A DNA stretch of 42,608 bases, taken from an uncultured Pelagibacteraceae bacterium (GTDB lineage: Bacteria; Pseudomonadota; Alphaproteobacteria; Pelagibacterales; Pelagibacteraceae). The notes beneath the pieces were generated by a model. It saw only the letters and a list, made by a program, of their open reading frames with translations, did not search any database and was not told where the DNA came from. The stretch lies in NCBI GenBank assembly GCA_902597895.1, contig CACJZM010000008.1:1-42608 (forward strand), in the 5' to 3' direction. Shown piece after piece: positions 9,243-17,830 of the stretch; the first letter of the stretch is position 1; every line of letters begins with the position of its first letter. The position numbers were made by a program, and so were the translations under genes.

Positions 9243-9815
9243 ATGAAGAAGGTAATTGCTGGTGTTGATGAAGTAGGTAGAGGTAGTTTGATTGGACCCG
9301 TATATGCTGCAGCAGTAATTTTTAAAAATAATTTAGACAAAAAAAAACTTAAAGATTCAAAAAAGTTAACTAAAAAGAATCGTGAAATTTTAGAAAAGTA
9401 TATTAAAAAAAATTCATATTGGTCTATTGGATCAGCATCTTTAAAGGAAATAGAAAAATTTAATATCTTAAATGCAAGTTTACTAGCTATGAAAAGAGCA
9501 ATTAAAAAATTAAGTAAAAAACCTTCTGATGTATTGATTGATGGAAACAAAACTCCAAAAATAAAGAATTATAATTTAAAATACGTTATCAAAGGAGATG
9601 AAAAGATACCCGAAATATCTGCTGCATCAATAATTGCTAAAGTTGCCAGAGATAGGTTAGTTAAAAAAATGTCTAAAGAATTTACTAAATATGCATGGGA
9701 TAAAAATGCAGGATATGGAACTAAATTGCATTTAAAAGCAATTAAGAAGTTTGGAGTAACGAAACACCATAGAAAAACTTTCAGTCCTATACACAACATA
9801 TTGAGTCCAAACTAA
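9243..9815 (+). CDS. rnhB: Ribonuclease HII
   Basis: Cleaves the RNA strand of RNA-DNA hybrids, including single misincorporated ribonucleotides. The 190-aa product opens with the diagnostic AGVDEVGRGSLIGPV (6-20), where D9 and E10 are metal ligands. It continues with DVLIDGNK and the ASIIAKVARDR motif. The C-terminal segment GYGTKLHLKAIKKFG is the usual family ending. It sits between the small membrane protein and ccrM; an RNase HII-CcrM pairing is typical of alphaproteobacteria (recollection). Confidence 0.95.
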   Translation: MKKVIAGVDEVGRGSLIGPVYAAAVIFKNNLDKKKLKDSKKLTKKNREILEKYIKKNSYWSIGSASLKEIEKFNILNASLLAMKRAIKKLSKKPSDVLIDGNKTPKIKNYNLKYVIKGDEKIPEISAASIIAKVARDRLVKKMSKEFTKYAWDKNAGYGTKLHLKAIKKFGVTKHHRKTFSPIHNILSPN

Positions 9816-9879
9816 ATCATATAACAAAACGAGTCCAATTTTTTCAATCTCTGGTTGACGAAGAATCTACACTAGAGTC
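9803..9879. promoter_or_regulatory. Cluster of four GANTC methylation sites before ccrM
   Basis: GANTC, the recognition sequence of CcrM-type methyltransferases, occurs at 9803-9807 (GAGTC), 9831-9835 (GAGTC), 9863-9867 (GAATC) and 9875-9879 (GAGTC). The first is inside the end of rnhB and the other three are in the 81-base gap before ccrM. In Caulobacter, the ccrM promoter carries GANTC sites and responds to methylation state (established). This arrangement suggests autoregulation here. Confidence 0.6.
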
Positions 9880-9896
9880 TAATTGTTTTTTAAGAA

Positions 9897-10970
9897 ATGA
9901 TTGATAAGAACCTACATAGCAAAATAATCAAAGGTGATAGTCTTAAAGAATTAAAAAAAATTCCTGATGAAACATTTGATTTAATTTTTGCTGACCCACC
10001 ATATAATTTACAATTACAAAATAGTTTGATTAGACCAGATAGATCAAAAGTTGATGCTGTAAATGACAAATGGGACCAATTTGAAAGTTTTAAAACATAC
10101 GATGAATTTACAAATGAATGGCTAAGCGAATGTAAAAGAATATTAAAGAAAAACGGGTCTATTTGGGTAATCGGAAGTTACCATAATATATTTAGAGTTG
10201 GCAAAATAATTCAAGATTTAGGTTTTTGGATTTTAAATGACGTAATCTGGAATAAAAATAATCCTATGCCAAACTTCAGAGGCACTAGATTTACTAATGC
10301 CCATGAAACATTAATCTGGGCTTCTAAAAACAAAAAATCAAAATATACTTTTAATTATCAGTCAATGAAGTGTTTCAATGATGATTTACAAATGAGATCA
10401 ACTTGGAACTTGCCTATATGTAATGGCAAAGAGAGATTAAAAAATAATGGAATAAAAGTTCATTCAACCCAAAAACCAGAAGCTTTACTTCACAGGATTA
10501 TATTAGCCTCTTCAAATAAAGATGACTTCATTCTAGATCCCTTTTTAGGATCTGGAACGACAGCTGTTGTATCGAAAAAGTTAGGTAGAAATTATTATGG
10601 TATTGAAAAAGAAAAAAAATATTTCGAAGCTGCAGCCAAGAGAATAAGAAAAACTCATATAATTAAAAATGAATATTTAGATACAGTTCAAAACAATAAA
10701 TCAAAACCAAGAATCCCTTTTGGTTCATTGATCGAACTAGGGGTAATCAAACCAGGAATAGTAATTTATGATCGAAAGAAAGAAATTTATGCAAAAGTAA
10801 TGGTTGATGGAAGTATTAAATACAAACAGAATGAAGGATCGATACATAAAGTTGCAGCTCAAATTTTGGGATCCGAAAGTTGTAATGGTTGGACCTATTG
10901 GTATTATCAATCAGGAAATAGCTTAAAATCGATTGACGATCTAAGGCAACGTCTAAGACCTAGAAACTAG
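9897..10970 (+). CDS. ccrM: CcrM-type adenine DNA methyltransferase (GANTC)
   Basis: Orphan beta-class N6-adenine methyltransferase predicted to methylate GANTC and to mark replication state. Motif IV DPPYNL (33-38) precedes motif I DPFLGSGTTAVV (214-225), the beta-class order. The C-terminal domain (about 270-345, with RIPFGSLIELGVIKPG and a GWTYWYY segment) is the extra domain typical of CcrM that binds DNA. At 357 aa it has the usual length. No restriction endonuclease gene is adjacent, supporting a solitary regulatory enzyme. Its end overlaps the convergent monooxygenase by four bases. Confidence 0.95.
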   Translation: MIDKNLHSKIIKGDSLKELKKIPDETFDLIFADPPYNLQLQNSLIRPDRSKVDAVNDKWDQFESFKTYDEFTNEWLSECKRILKKNGSIWVIGSYHNIFRVGKIIQDLGFWILNDVIWNKNNPMPNFRGTRFTNAHETLIWASKNKKSKYTFNYQSMKCFNDDLQMRSTWNLPICNGKERLKNNGIKVHSTQKPEALLHRIILASSNKDDFILDPFLGSGTTAVVSKKLGRNYYGIEKEKKYFEAAAKRIRKTHIIKNEYLDTVQNNKSKPRIPFGSLIELGVIKPGIVIYDRKKEIYAKVMVDGSIKYKQNEGSIHKVAAQILGSESCNGWTYWYYQSGNSLKSIDDLRQRLRPRN

Positions 10971-12100
10971 TTAGTATATATTTTGCCTAAATAATTTTCT
11001 AAAAATGTTTTATTTTTTGAAAGACGTCTTAAAAAAATATCTCTAAAGAAAATATTTAGTGGATTTGAAAGGTGAAATGCAAAATGATTGAGTGTAGATC
11101 TTGAGTCTATTTGTTTAGTTTTTAAAATTCTTTTTTTATAATAATTTGAAGAATTATTCTCTAAATCATTAAAAAGATCATTTGCAGCTTCTATTGATTG
11201 TGATGCGCCTTGGGCAAAAGATGGTGGAAATGAGTAAAAAGCATCTCCAGTTAAAAAAATATTTTTTAAAGTTGGAATTTGAAATTTTTTACTTACAAAA
11301 ATGGGAAAACATTTAATTTCCTCAACTTTTTCATCTAAATTAAATTTAGATTTTGAAGAAATCTTATTTAATAAGTCTTTAATAAAAGTATTGTCTTTAA
11401 ATAAATCTCTATTGGACATTTCTTCTTCAATTAATTTTTTTCTTATAATTGAGATAAAATTAAATTCTTTATTTTGGTTGATTGGATAAATTACAAAGTG
11501 GAATTTTGGCCCTAAATACAATGAAATATCAGAATTTTCAAAGTCACGAATTTTTCCTCTTAAAGCAATTGAATTAAAATATTTTGGAAGACCTTCCCTT
11601 TTAAACAAAATTTGTTTAGTTTTAGAAAAAACTCCATCCGCCGCTACTATATAATCAAATTCTTCACTCTCTTTATTTCTGAATTGTAACGATATTTTGG
11701 CCTGGTTTTTAATATTAATAAGATCTGAATTAAAAAATATTTTTTGTGATGGAATATTTTGTAAAAAAAATTCAATAAGTTTAGATCTTTTTAAAGTTGT
11801 ATATCTGTTACTTTGATTATTAAATTGTGATATGTCGATATCACATATTTTCCTTAAGTTTTTTGCGTCAAAAAAATTAACTTTTTTAGGAAAACAAACA
11901 TCGCTAGCATTCATTTGTTGAAAACCGATTTTGTTCAATATTTTAATACTATTTGCTGACATTTGTATTCCATATCCATCAGTTAAATCTAAAGAATTTT
12001 TTTTTTCAAAAATTTTATAAGAATAAGATTGATCCTTTTCTAAAAGATTTGCAAAAAATAAACCTGAAATTCCTGCTCCTATAATTGCAATTTTTTTCAT
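10967..12100 (-). CDS. FAD-dependent aromatic-type monooxygenase (UbiH/PHBH superfamily)
   Basis: A 377-aa flavoprotein with the N-terminal Rossmann motif IGAGISGLFFANLL (7-20), the second FAD/NADPH motif around VAADGVFS, and the flavin-ribityl motif GDAFYSFPPSFAQGA. These place it in the family that includes UbiH-like and salicylate/hydroxybenzoate hydroxylases. The substrate cannot be read from the sequence; ubiquinone hydroxylation or aromatic ring hydroxylation are both possible. ATG at 12100 is preferred over an in-frame TTG one codon earlier. It overlaps the mutY stop by one base (TGATG), indicating coupling. Confidence 0.85.
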   Translation of the reverse strand: MKKIAIIGAGISGLFFANLLEKDQSYSYKIFEKKNSLDLTDGYGIQMSANSIKILNKIGFQQMNASDVCFPKKVNFFDAKNLRKICDIDISQFNNQSNRYTTLKRSKLIEFFLQNIPSQKIFFNSDLINIKNQAKISLQFRNKESEEFDYIVAADGVFSKTKQILFKREGLPKYFNSIALRGKIRDFENSDISLYLGPKFHFVIYPINQNKEFNFISIIRKKLIEEEMSNRDLFKDNTFIKDLLNKISSKSKFNLDEKVEEIKCFPIFVSKKFQIPTLKNIFLTGDAFYSFPPSFAQGASQSIEAANDLFNDLENNSSNYYKKRILKTKQIDSRSTLNHFAFHLSNPLNIFFRDIFLRRLSKNKTFLENYLGKIYTN

Positions 12101-13089
12101 CAATATCTTATAACAGAATTAAAAATTTTTTTTGTAAATGATGGCAAAATATGATTCTTAATATCTCTTTTATCAATTAATAAACTATTACTTAAATACT
12201 TCTTTCTTTTTTTTTCATTTATCGTAATCTTCATATCCATATTAGACATTTTAATATTAATTCTTTTATTTAAGGAAGACTTAAATTGCTTTTGATTGAT
12301 TTCTTTCATTGGAAAAATTAATAGGTTCTTTAAGAAATTAAATTTATTATTTTTAATAAGTAAATATTTATTTTTATTTTTATAGATTTCTGCTTCAAAA
12401 TATTTTACTTTATTAAATTTACTTTTTGATTTTATACCAAAATCATTTTTCTTATATGCTAAGCATCTTTTATTGATAGGGCAATCTTCACATAAAGGAT
12501 TTGCTGGTTTGCAAATTAAAGCACCAATTTCCATTATTGATTGAGCATAATCACTTGATCGAGAAGATTTTCCAAAAAATAATTTTTTTTTGTGCAAATT
12601 ATTTTTGCTTATTTCATTTTTTTTTTTTAAATATAAAACTCTTTTTAGAATTCTTTCTACATTTCCATCAAGAGGTATAAACTGTTTATTAAAAACTATT
12701 GCCATTATTGCAGTTGATGTATATTCACCTATTCCAGGTAAAGTTTTCAACTGCTCAATATTATCAGGCAGCCTTCCATTAAACTCCTTTATTATTTTTT
12801 TTGCAGTTTTTTTTAAATTTTTTGCACGAGAGTAATATCCAAGTCCTTCCCAACATTTCATAAGTTTTTTATTATTAGTCTTGGAAAGTGTTTTTAGATT
12901 TGGAATTTTTTTTATAAAGTTTTCAAAATATGGTACTACAGTTTTTACCTGAGTTTGCTGTAGCATTATTTCACTCACAAGTGTAAAATATTCTTTTTGT
13001 TTATTTGTTAAATGTTTTCTCCAAGGTAAAATTCTTTTATTATTATCGTACCAATATAGAATTTCTTTTGATATACTTTGATTAATCAT
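12100..13089 (-). CDS. mutY: A/G-specific adenine glycosylase
   Basis: Removes adenine mispaired with 8-oxoguanine. The 329-aa product carries catalytic E40 in SEIMLQQTQV, the helix-hairpin-helix LPGIGEYTSTAI (117-128) with D141 (PLDGNVERI), and the [4Fe-4S] ligands C193, C200, C203 and C209 (C-x6-C-x2-C-x5-C). A C-terminal NUDIX-like part is shorter than usual. I chose ATG 13089 because the family begins just before the segment LYWYDNNKRILPWR; the frame stays open 15 codons further but has no homologous sequence there. The start is back to back with the divergent DUF721 start. Confidence 0.93.
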   Translation of the reverse strand: MINQSISKEILYWYDNNKRILPWRKHLTNKQKEYFTLVSEIMLQQTQVKTVVPYFENFIKKIPNLKTLSKTNNKKLMKCWEGLGYYSRAKNLKKTAKKIIKEFNGRLPDNIEQLKTLPGIGEYTSTAIMAIVFNKQFIPLDGNVERILKRVLYLKKKNEISKNNLHKKKLFFGKSSRSSDYAQSIMEIGALICKPANPLCEDCPINKRCLAYKKNDFGIKSKSKFNKVKYFEAEIYKNKNKYLLIKNNKFNFLKNLLIFPMKEINQKQFKSSLNKRINIKMSNMDMKITINEKKRKKYLSNSLLIDKRDIKNHILPSFTKKIFNSVIRY

Positions 13090-13572
13090 ATGGATTTTAA
13101 GAATAATACTAAGCATAGATACAAAACCATTCAAGGGCTAAGATCGTTTAAAAACACTTTGCCTAAGGAGGTAAAAAAAATAATAAGTAAAAAGGGACAT
13201 ATTTATTCAGAAACCTTAGATAATTGGAGGTCTATTGTTGGTGAAGAATTATTTAAAGTTTGTTATCCAAAATCGTTTAAAAACTCCAATCGAATAAGTC
13301 CCAGTTACTTGAGCATAATGGTTAAGAGAGGTCATGAAGTTGACATTGAATATTCGAAAAAAAAAATATTGAGCAGGTTGAATAGCTATTTAGGATATAA
13401 TGCAGTTGAAAAATTAAAATTTGTTTCTTTTGAGGGTAATGACGGTGTTTTTAAGGAAAAAGTTTTAGATAATGCGACAAATAATAAGTACAAAAATGAA
13501 ATTTCTAAGATTAAAAATGAAAAAGTTAAAAAGTCTTTAGAAGAACTAAGCAAATACTTTTATAAAAAATGA
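13090..13572 (+). CDS. DUF721 / DciA-like protein
   Basis: A 160-aa protein matching the DUF721 family: an N-terminal basic region, then a domain around WRSIVGEELFKVCYPKSF and LSIMVKRGHEVDIEYSKKKI. Members are proposed or shown in some bacteria (DciA) to help load the replicative helicase; whether this one does is not established. The neighbourhood mutY-DUF721-dsbA-smc is conserved in alphaproteobacteria (recollection). ATG 13090 is used because a TTG 12 bases earlier would place the start inside mutY. It overlaps the next gene by ATGA. Confidence 0.82.
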   Translation: MDFKNNTKHRYKTIQGLRSFKNTLPKEVKKIISKKGHIYSETLDNWRSIVGEELFKVCYPKSFKNSNRISPSYLSIMVKRGHEVDIEYSKKKILSRLNSYLGYNAVEKLKFVSFEGNDGVFKEKVLDNATNNKYKNEISKIKNEKVKKSLEELSKYFYKK

Positions 13573-14150
13573 AAAAAAAAATATTTATTTTTTTAATACT
13601 AATTTTCTATTTTAATTCGGCTTTTGCAGAAAAAAAGGTTGAAACTATTTATGAGGGTAATAAAAATGCAAAAATAATAATTATTGTATTTGAATCTCTT
13701 ACCTGTGGAGCGTGTGGAAATTTTCACAAAAATGTTTATCCTGACTTAAAAAAAGACTTCATAGATACTGGATTAGTAAAAATAGAATTTAGAAATTTTC
13801 CCTTAGACCTTGCTGCTTTTAATGCATCTAAAATAGCTCATTGTAAAAATGATGGAAAATCAGATCTGTTACATAATTTATTTGAAAATCAAAATGAATG
13901 GGTAAAGGGTCAAACAATAGAAGATTTTAATTTAAATTTAAAAAAATTTGTAAGAAAAAACGAAAAAAATTTAGATTTAGATGCATGTTTAATAGACAAG
14001 GATATTGAAGATCATATATTGAATGATCGAATCGATGGGGTTAAAAATTATGAAGTAGAAGCTACCCCAACCCTTATAATTAATGATAAAAAGTTCGATA
14101 ATCCTCAAAACTATAAAAAATTGAAAAAAACCTTAGAAAAAATGATATAA
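13569..14150 (+). CDS. DsbA-family thiol:disulphide oxidoreductase
   Basis: An exported thioredoxin-fold protein of 193 aa. It has a signal peptide with probable cleavage after AFA (residue 20), the redox-active C46-G-A-C49 in SLTCGACGNFH, and a cis-proline loop (EATPTLIIND). An alpha-helical insertion between the halves fits the DsbA/BdbD type, not plain thioredoxin. It probably introduces or isomerises disulphides in periplasmic proteins. It shares ATGA with the DUF721 gene and precedes smc by 8 bases. Confidence 0.87.
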   Translation: MKKKIFIFLILIFYFNSAFAEKKVETIYEGNKNAKIIIIVFESLTCGACGNFHKNVYPDLKKDFIDTGLVKIEFRNFPLDLAAFNASKIAHCKNDGKSDLLHNLFENQNEWVKGQTIEDFNLNLKKFVRKNEKNLDLDACLIDKDIEDHILNDRIDGVKNYEVEATPTLIINDKKFDNPQNYKKLKKTLEKMI

Positions 14151-14158
14151 TTAAGTAA

Positions 14159-16555
14159 ATGGAGTTTAAAAAAATTCAACTTAATGGTTTTAAGTCATTT
14201 GCTGATAAAACAAATTTTTTAATTGAAGAAGGACTTACTGGAATAGTGGGACCAAATGGATGTGGAAAATCAAATATTGTTGAATCATTAAGATGGTGCA
14301 TGGGAGAAACATCAGCAAAAAGCATGCGAGGTTCCGGCATGGAAGATGTAATTTTTTCTGGAACTTCAAATAAGCCCTCAAAAAATATCGCAGAAGTTTC
14401 AATTGGTCTTTCAAATGATAGTAAGGAAGGACCATTGCAATATAAAGATTTAGATGAGATTCAAATAAGAAGAAAAATTGAGAAAGATAAAGGTTCTAAA
14501 TTTTATATAAATGACAAAGAAGTAAGAGCAAAAGATGCTCAAATGTTTTTTGCAGATTTGTCTACAGGGGCACATTCGCCATCTTTAATTAGCCAAGGGA
14601 GAATTGGAGCATTGGTAACAGCAAAACCAGTGGACAGAAGAGCAATTATTGAGGAAGCTGCGGGAATTGCTGGACTACATGCAAGAAGGCACGAAGCAGA
14701 ACTAAGGCTTAACGCTTCAGAAAATAATTTAAAAAGAGCAGACGAGTTAAGACGTCAGCAAGAAAGACAGTTAGCTGGACTACAAAAACAGGCTGAGGAA
14801 GCAGCAAAATATAAAGATATATCTGAAGAAATAAAAAAGATTGAGGCTGGATTGTATTTTTTAAAACTAAGGGACATTGATAATGAAATTAAGCTAGAAA
14901 ACGAAATCAATACTGATGCTGAAAATGAGGTAAAAAAATATAATGATAAAATAGATGAAATAGAAAAAACAATTTCAATAGAAACTGATAAAATAAATCC
15001 AGTTAAAGATAAAAATTTAGAAAATACATCGAAAATTCAAAGACTTAATTTAGAGCTAAAAAACTTAGATGAAGAAAATCAAAGAATAGATGATGAAATA
15101 AATAATATTAAATCATCAATTAAAACAATTTCCGAAGATATTGATAGAGAAAAAAGTATAATAATTGATGCCAATTCAAATGAAAAAAGACTTAAAGAGG
15201 AAAAAAAAGAATTAATCGAAGTTGATTCAAAATATTACGACACAGAAAAACAATCAAATCTGGATTTAGAAAACTCAAAAAATAAGTTAGATAGTGAAAT
15301 AGATAAAGTAAAACAATTGATAAATGAAAATAAAAATAATGAAGCAATATTAGCTATAGAAGATTTCAAAAATATAATTAATTCTTTTGCAGAAAGTTAC
15401 AGTAAAAATCAAAATATCAAAAAAGAGTCAGTAAAAAGAACAGAGAGAATAAATATTATTGAAAAAGAAGTTGAAAGTTGGAAGAACCTTTTAACTAATT
15501 CTGAAAGAATGGTTAATGAATTAAATGAAAGAAAGCAAAAATTATCAAATAAACTTAATGAATTTGAGAAACAGCCCCAATCTCAAGCAGAAAAAAAAGG
15601 TCAGATATCAGAAAGTCTTAGATTAGCTGAAAACGAAAAAATAGAAAATGAAACTTTAATCGAAAAAACTGACACTACAATTTCTAATTTAACTTTAGAA
15701 TTAAATAATACAAAAGAAGAGACTATTCAGTTTAGAGAAAGAAAAGCTAGTTCTGGAGCAACTATTGAAGGTCTAAATAAAAGAAAAAATGATTTGTTAG
15801 AGAGAGTGGAGTCAGAGTTAAATTTAAATGAGAATAATGTATTAGAATTTTCTAACTTAGATCAAAAAGATGAATTTCCAGACGCTCTAACACAGGAAGA
15901 GCTTTTAGATGAAAAAAAACGTCAAAGAGAAAAATTGGGATCTGTTAATTTGAGAGCAGATGAAGAAACTGAAAAATATGAAAGCGAAATTAAAAAAATG
16001 GAACAAGATAGAGCTGATCTTGTGACTGCAATAATTAAGTTGAAAGAGAGTATTAATGAATTAAATCAAAAAGGAAGGGAAAGACTTTTAGATGCTTTTG
16101 AAAAAGTAAATAGAAAGTTTAATGAGGTGTACACAAAACTATTTAATGGTGGTAGCGCTAAACTTGAATTAGTAGATTCTGATGATCCACTTGACGCTGG
16201 ATTGGAACTTTTAGTCAGTCCGCCTGGTAAAAGATTGCAATCGATAACATTATTATCAGGAGGTGAACAAGCTTTAACTGCTTTATCTTTAATTTTTGCA
16301 GTTTTTTTAACTAATCCATCACCCATCTGCGTTTTAGATGAAGTGGACGCTCCTTTAGACGATGCTAATGTCACTAGGTTTTGTAATCTTTTGGGAGAGT
16401 TAACAAAAATAACATCAACAAAATTTATCATTGTTACCCATCATGCATTAACAATGTCAAAAATGGATAGATTGTATGGTGTCACGATGCCTGAAAAAGG
16501 AGTTAGCCAGCTTGTTGCAGTTGACTTGCAAAAGGCTGAAAGTATGGTGGCGTAA
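14159..16555 (+). CDS. smc: Shortened SMC chromosome-segregation ATPase without a recognisable hinge
   Basis: Organises and helps segregate chromosomes. The ATPase head is complete: Walker A GPNGCGKS (31-38), the Q-loop SLISQGRIG (142-150), the signature LLSGGEQ (698-704), and Walker B ICVLDEVDAPLD (723-734). The 798-aa length is far below the roughly 1,150 residues usual for bacterial Smc. Residues 232-480 contain no glycine at all and read as continuous charged coiled coil, so the globular dimerisation hinge expected mid-protein is absent; a turn may lie near 390-420. It directly abuts atpI (TAAATG). Confidence 0.9.
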   Translation: MEFKKIQLNGFKSFADKTNFLIEEGLTGIVGPNGCGKSNIVESLRWCMGETSAKSMRGSGMEDVIFSGTSNKPSKNIAEVSIGLSNDSKEGPLQYKDLDEIQIRRKIEKDKGSKFYINDKEVRAKDAQMFFADLSTGAHSPSLISQGRIGALVTAKPVDRRAIIEEAAGIAGLHARRHEAELRLNASENNLKRADELRRQQERQLAGLQKQAEEAAKYKDISEEIKKIEAGLYFLKLRDIDNEIKLENEINTDAENEVKKYNDKIDEIEKTISIETDKINPVKDKNLENTSKIQRLNLELKNLDEENQRIDDEINNIKSSIKTISEDIDREKSIIIDANSNEKRLKEEKKELIEVDSKYYDTEKQSNLDLENSKNKLDSEIDKVKQLINENKNNEAILAIEDFKNIINSFAESYSKNQNIKKESVKRTERINIIEKEVESWKNLLTNSERMVNELNERKQKLSNKLNEFEKQPQSQAEKKGQISESLRLAENEKIENETLIEKTDTTISNLTLELNNTKEETIQFRERKASSGATIEGLNKRKNDLLERVESELNLNENNVLEFSNLDQKDEFPDALTQEELLDEKKRQREKLGSVNLRADEETEKYESEIKKMEQDRADLVTAIIKLKESINELNQKGRERLLDAFEKVNRKFNEVYTKLFNGGSAKLELVDSDDPLDAGLELLVSPPGKRLQSITLLSGGEQALTALSLIFAVFLTNPSPICVLDEVDAPLDDANVTRFCNLLGELTKITSTKFIIVTHHALTMSKMDRLYGVTMPEKGVSQLVAVDLQKAESMVA

Positions 16556-16831
16556 ATGTCAAAACAATCATTTAAGACTCGCCTAGAGATTGCAAAAAAA
16601 AAGATCAATAATAAAAACGCAGGCTCAAAAAATGAGAAAAATTCTAATTTTGGTGAGGCTTTTAAAATGAGTACTGAATTAGTCGCCGCTGTTGTAGTTG
16701 GGACAATTATTGGGTTTATTTTGGATGAATGGTTTGGTACTAAACCCTGGTTAATTTTAATATTTTTTTTTGTAGGTGTAATTGCTGGGATATTGAATGT
16801 GATTAAATCTGCAAAAAATATGCAAAAATAG
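16556..16831 (+). CDS. atpI: ATP synthase subunit I / AtpI-like protein
   Basis: A 91-aa protein with a charged N-terminal tail (about 1-35) and two membrane helices (about 42-60 and 64-86), including the conserved ELVAAVVVGTIIGFILDEWF segment. AtpI helps assemble the c-ring or supplies magnesium to ATP synthase in some bacteria; it is not a core subunit. It is the first gene of the F0 cluster, but its start follows the smc stop without a gap, so the F0 genes may share a transcript with smc. Confidence 0.87.
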   Translation: MSKQSFKTRLEIAKKKINNKNAGSKNEKNSNFGEAFKMSTELVAAVVVGTIIGFILDEWFGTKPWLILIFFFVGVIAGILNVIKSAKNMQK

Positions 16832-16845
16832 TTTACAGAGATAAA

Positions 16846-17580
16846 ATGGCCTCAAACCCAATGTACCAATTCAACGTATACCGAATTGGACCAGAAATAA
16901 AAATAGGCGAAATAGATTTGTCATTTACTAATGCAAGTTTATTTATGGTTATAAGTTCATTGGCAGTATTAATTATTTTCAATCTTGGATCAAAAAAAAG
17001 TTCTTTAATTCCTAATAGAATTCAATTACTCGCAGAGCTCAGCTATACCTTTGTGTCAAAAATGATTAGTGATACCGCTGGTAGTAAAGCTAAGCCGTAT
17101 TTCTCGTTTATCTTTTCTCTATTTATGTTTGTTTTATTTTGCAATATGTTTGGAATGATACCGTATGCATTTACAGTCACTAGTCATATAATCGTAACCT
17201 TTGTTTTGGCTGCATTTATTTTTATAGGAGTGACAGTTATTGGTTTCATAAAACATGGATTTGGTTATTTAAAATTATTTGTACCTAGCGGTGTCCCAGT
17301 AGTTCTTTTACCTTTAATAGTAGTAATCGAAGTTATTTCATATTTAAGCAGGCCTGTGAGTTTATCAGTAAGATTGTTTGCAAATATGATGGCGGGTCAC
17401 ACAATGATGAAAGTATTCGGAGGCTTTGTTATAAGCCTTGGAGTAGTCGGTGGTTGGTTACCATTAGGCTTTTCAGTAGCTTTAACTGGCTTGGAAATAT
17501 TAGTAGCATTTCTCCAAGCATATGTTTTTGCAATATTAACCTGCATCTACTTAAATGATGCATTAAATTTACACCATTAA
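16846..17580 (+). CDS. atpB: F0 ATP synthase subunit a
   Basis: Membrane subunit forming the two proton half-channels against the c-ring. The 244-aa product has several hydrophobic helices, including the key helix with SVRLFANMMAGH, whose arginine is essential for proton transfer, and the C-terminal helix LTGLEILVAFLQAYVFAIL. The N-terminus (YQFNVYRIGPEIKIGEIDLS) is typical of alphaproteobacterial subunit a. It lies 14 bases after atpI and 19 before atpE. Confidence 0.97.
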   Translation: MASNPMYQFNVYRIGPEIKIGEIDLSFTNASLFMVISSLAVLIIFNLGSKKSSLIPNRIQLLAELSYTFVSKMISDTAGSKAKPYFSFIFSLFMFVLFCNMFGMIPYAFTVTSHIIVTFVLAAFIFIGVTVIGFIKHGFGYLKLFVPSGVPVVLLPLIVVIEVISYLSRPVSLSVRLFANMMAGHTMMKVFGGFVISLGVVGGWLPLGFSVALTGLEILVAFLQAYVFAILTCIYLNDALNLHH

Positions 17581-17588
17581 CAACTTAT

Positions 17589-17595
17589 AGGAGGA
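17589..17595 (+). promoter_or_regulatory. Strong Shine-Dalgarno before atpE
   Basis: AGGAGGA stands 4 bases before the atpE ATG at 17600. Most genes here have no visible ribosome-binding site, so this full anti-16S match is notable. It fits the need to make about ten c subunits per ATP synthase. Confidence 0.75.
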
Positions 17596-17599
17596 TATA

Positions 17600-17827
17600 A
17601 TGGAATTAGAAGCAGCAAAAATGATCGGAGCAGGACTTGCAGCAATCGCTTTAGCAGGCGCAGGTGTAGGGATAGGAATTATTTTCGGTAATTATCTATC
17701 TGGAGCAATGAGAAATCCATCTGCAGCACAAAAACAATTTCCAAATTTATTATTAGGTTTTGCTTTAGCAGAAGCGACGGGTTTATTTGGCTTAGTTGTT
17801 GCATTAATTATTTTATTTGCATTTTAA
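17600..17827 (+). CDS. atpE: F0 ATP synthase subunit c
   Basis: Proteolipid whose ring rotates as protons pass. The 75-aa product is a helical hairpin: helix 1 is glycine/alanine rich (AGLAAIALAGAGVGIGIIFG), the polar loop contains RNPSA, and helix 2 carries the proton-binding glutamate in LAEATGLFGLVVALI. The residues around the glutamate look like the proton type; no obvious sodium-site signature was seen. It has the strongest ribosome-binding site in the window. Confidence 0.98.
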   Translation: MELEAAKMIGAGLAAIALAGAGVGIGIIFGNYLSGAMRNPSAAQKQFPNLLLGFALAEATGLFGLVVALIILFAF

Positions 17828-17830
17828 TTA

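Noticed and set aside
9236-9799. Two open frames antisense to rnhB
   Set aside because: RNase HII is unmistakable on the plus strand, so the opposite frames are by-products of its A+T-rich codons.
12590-12835. Plus-strand open frame within mutY
   Set aside because: It is antisense to the conserved helix-hairpin-helix and catalytic region of MutY.
16066-16431. Long open frame antisense to the smc C-terminal region
   Set aside because: It lies opposite the highly conserved ATPase head and its translation looks like a low-complexity shadow.
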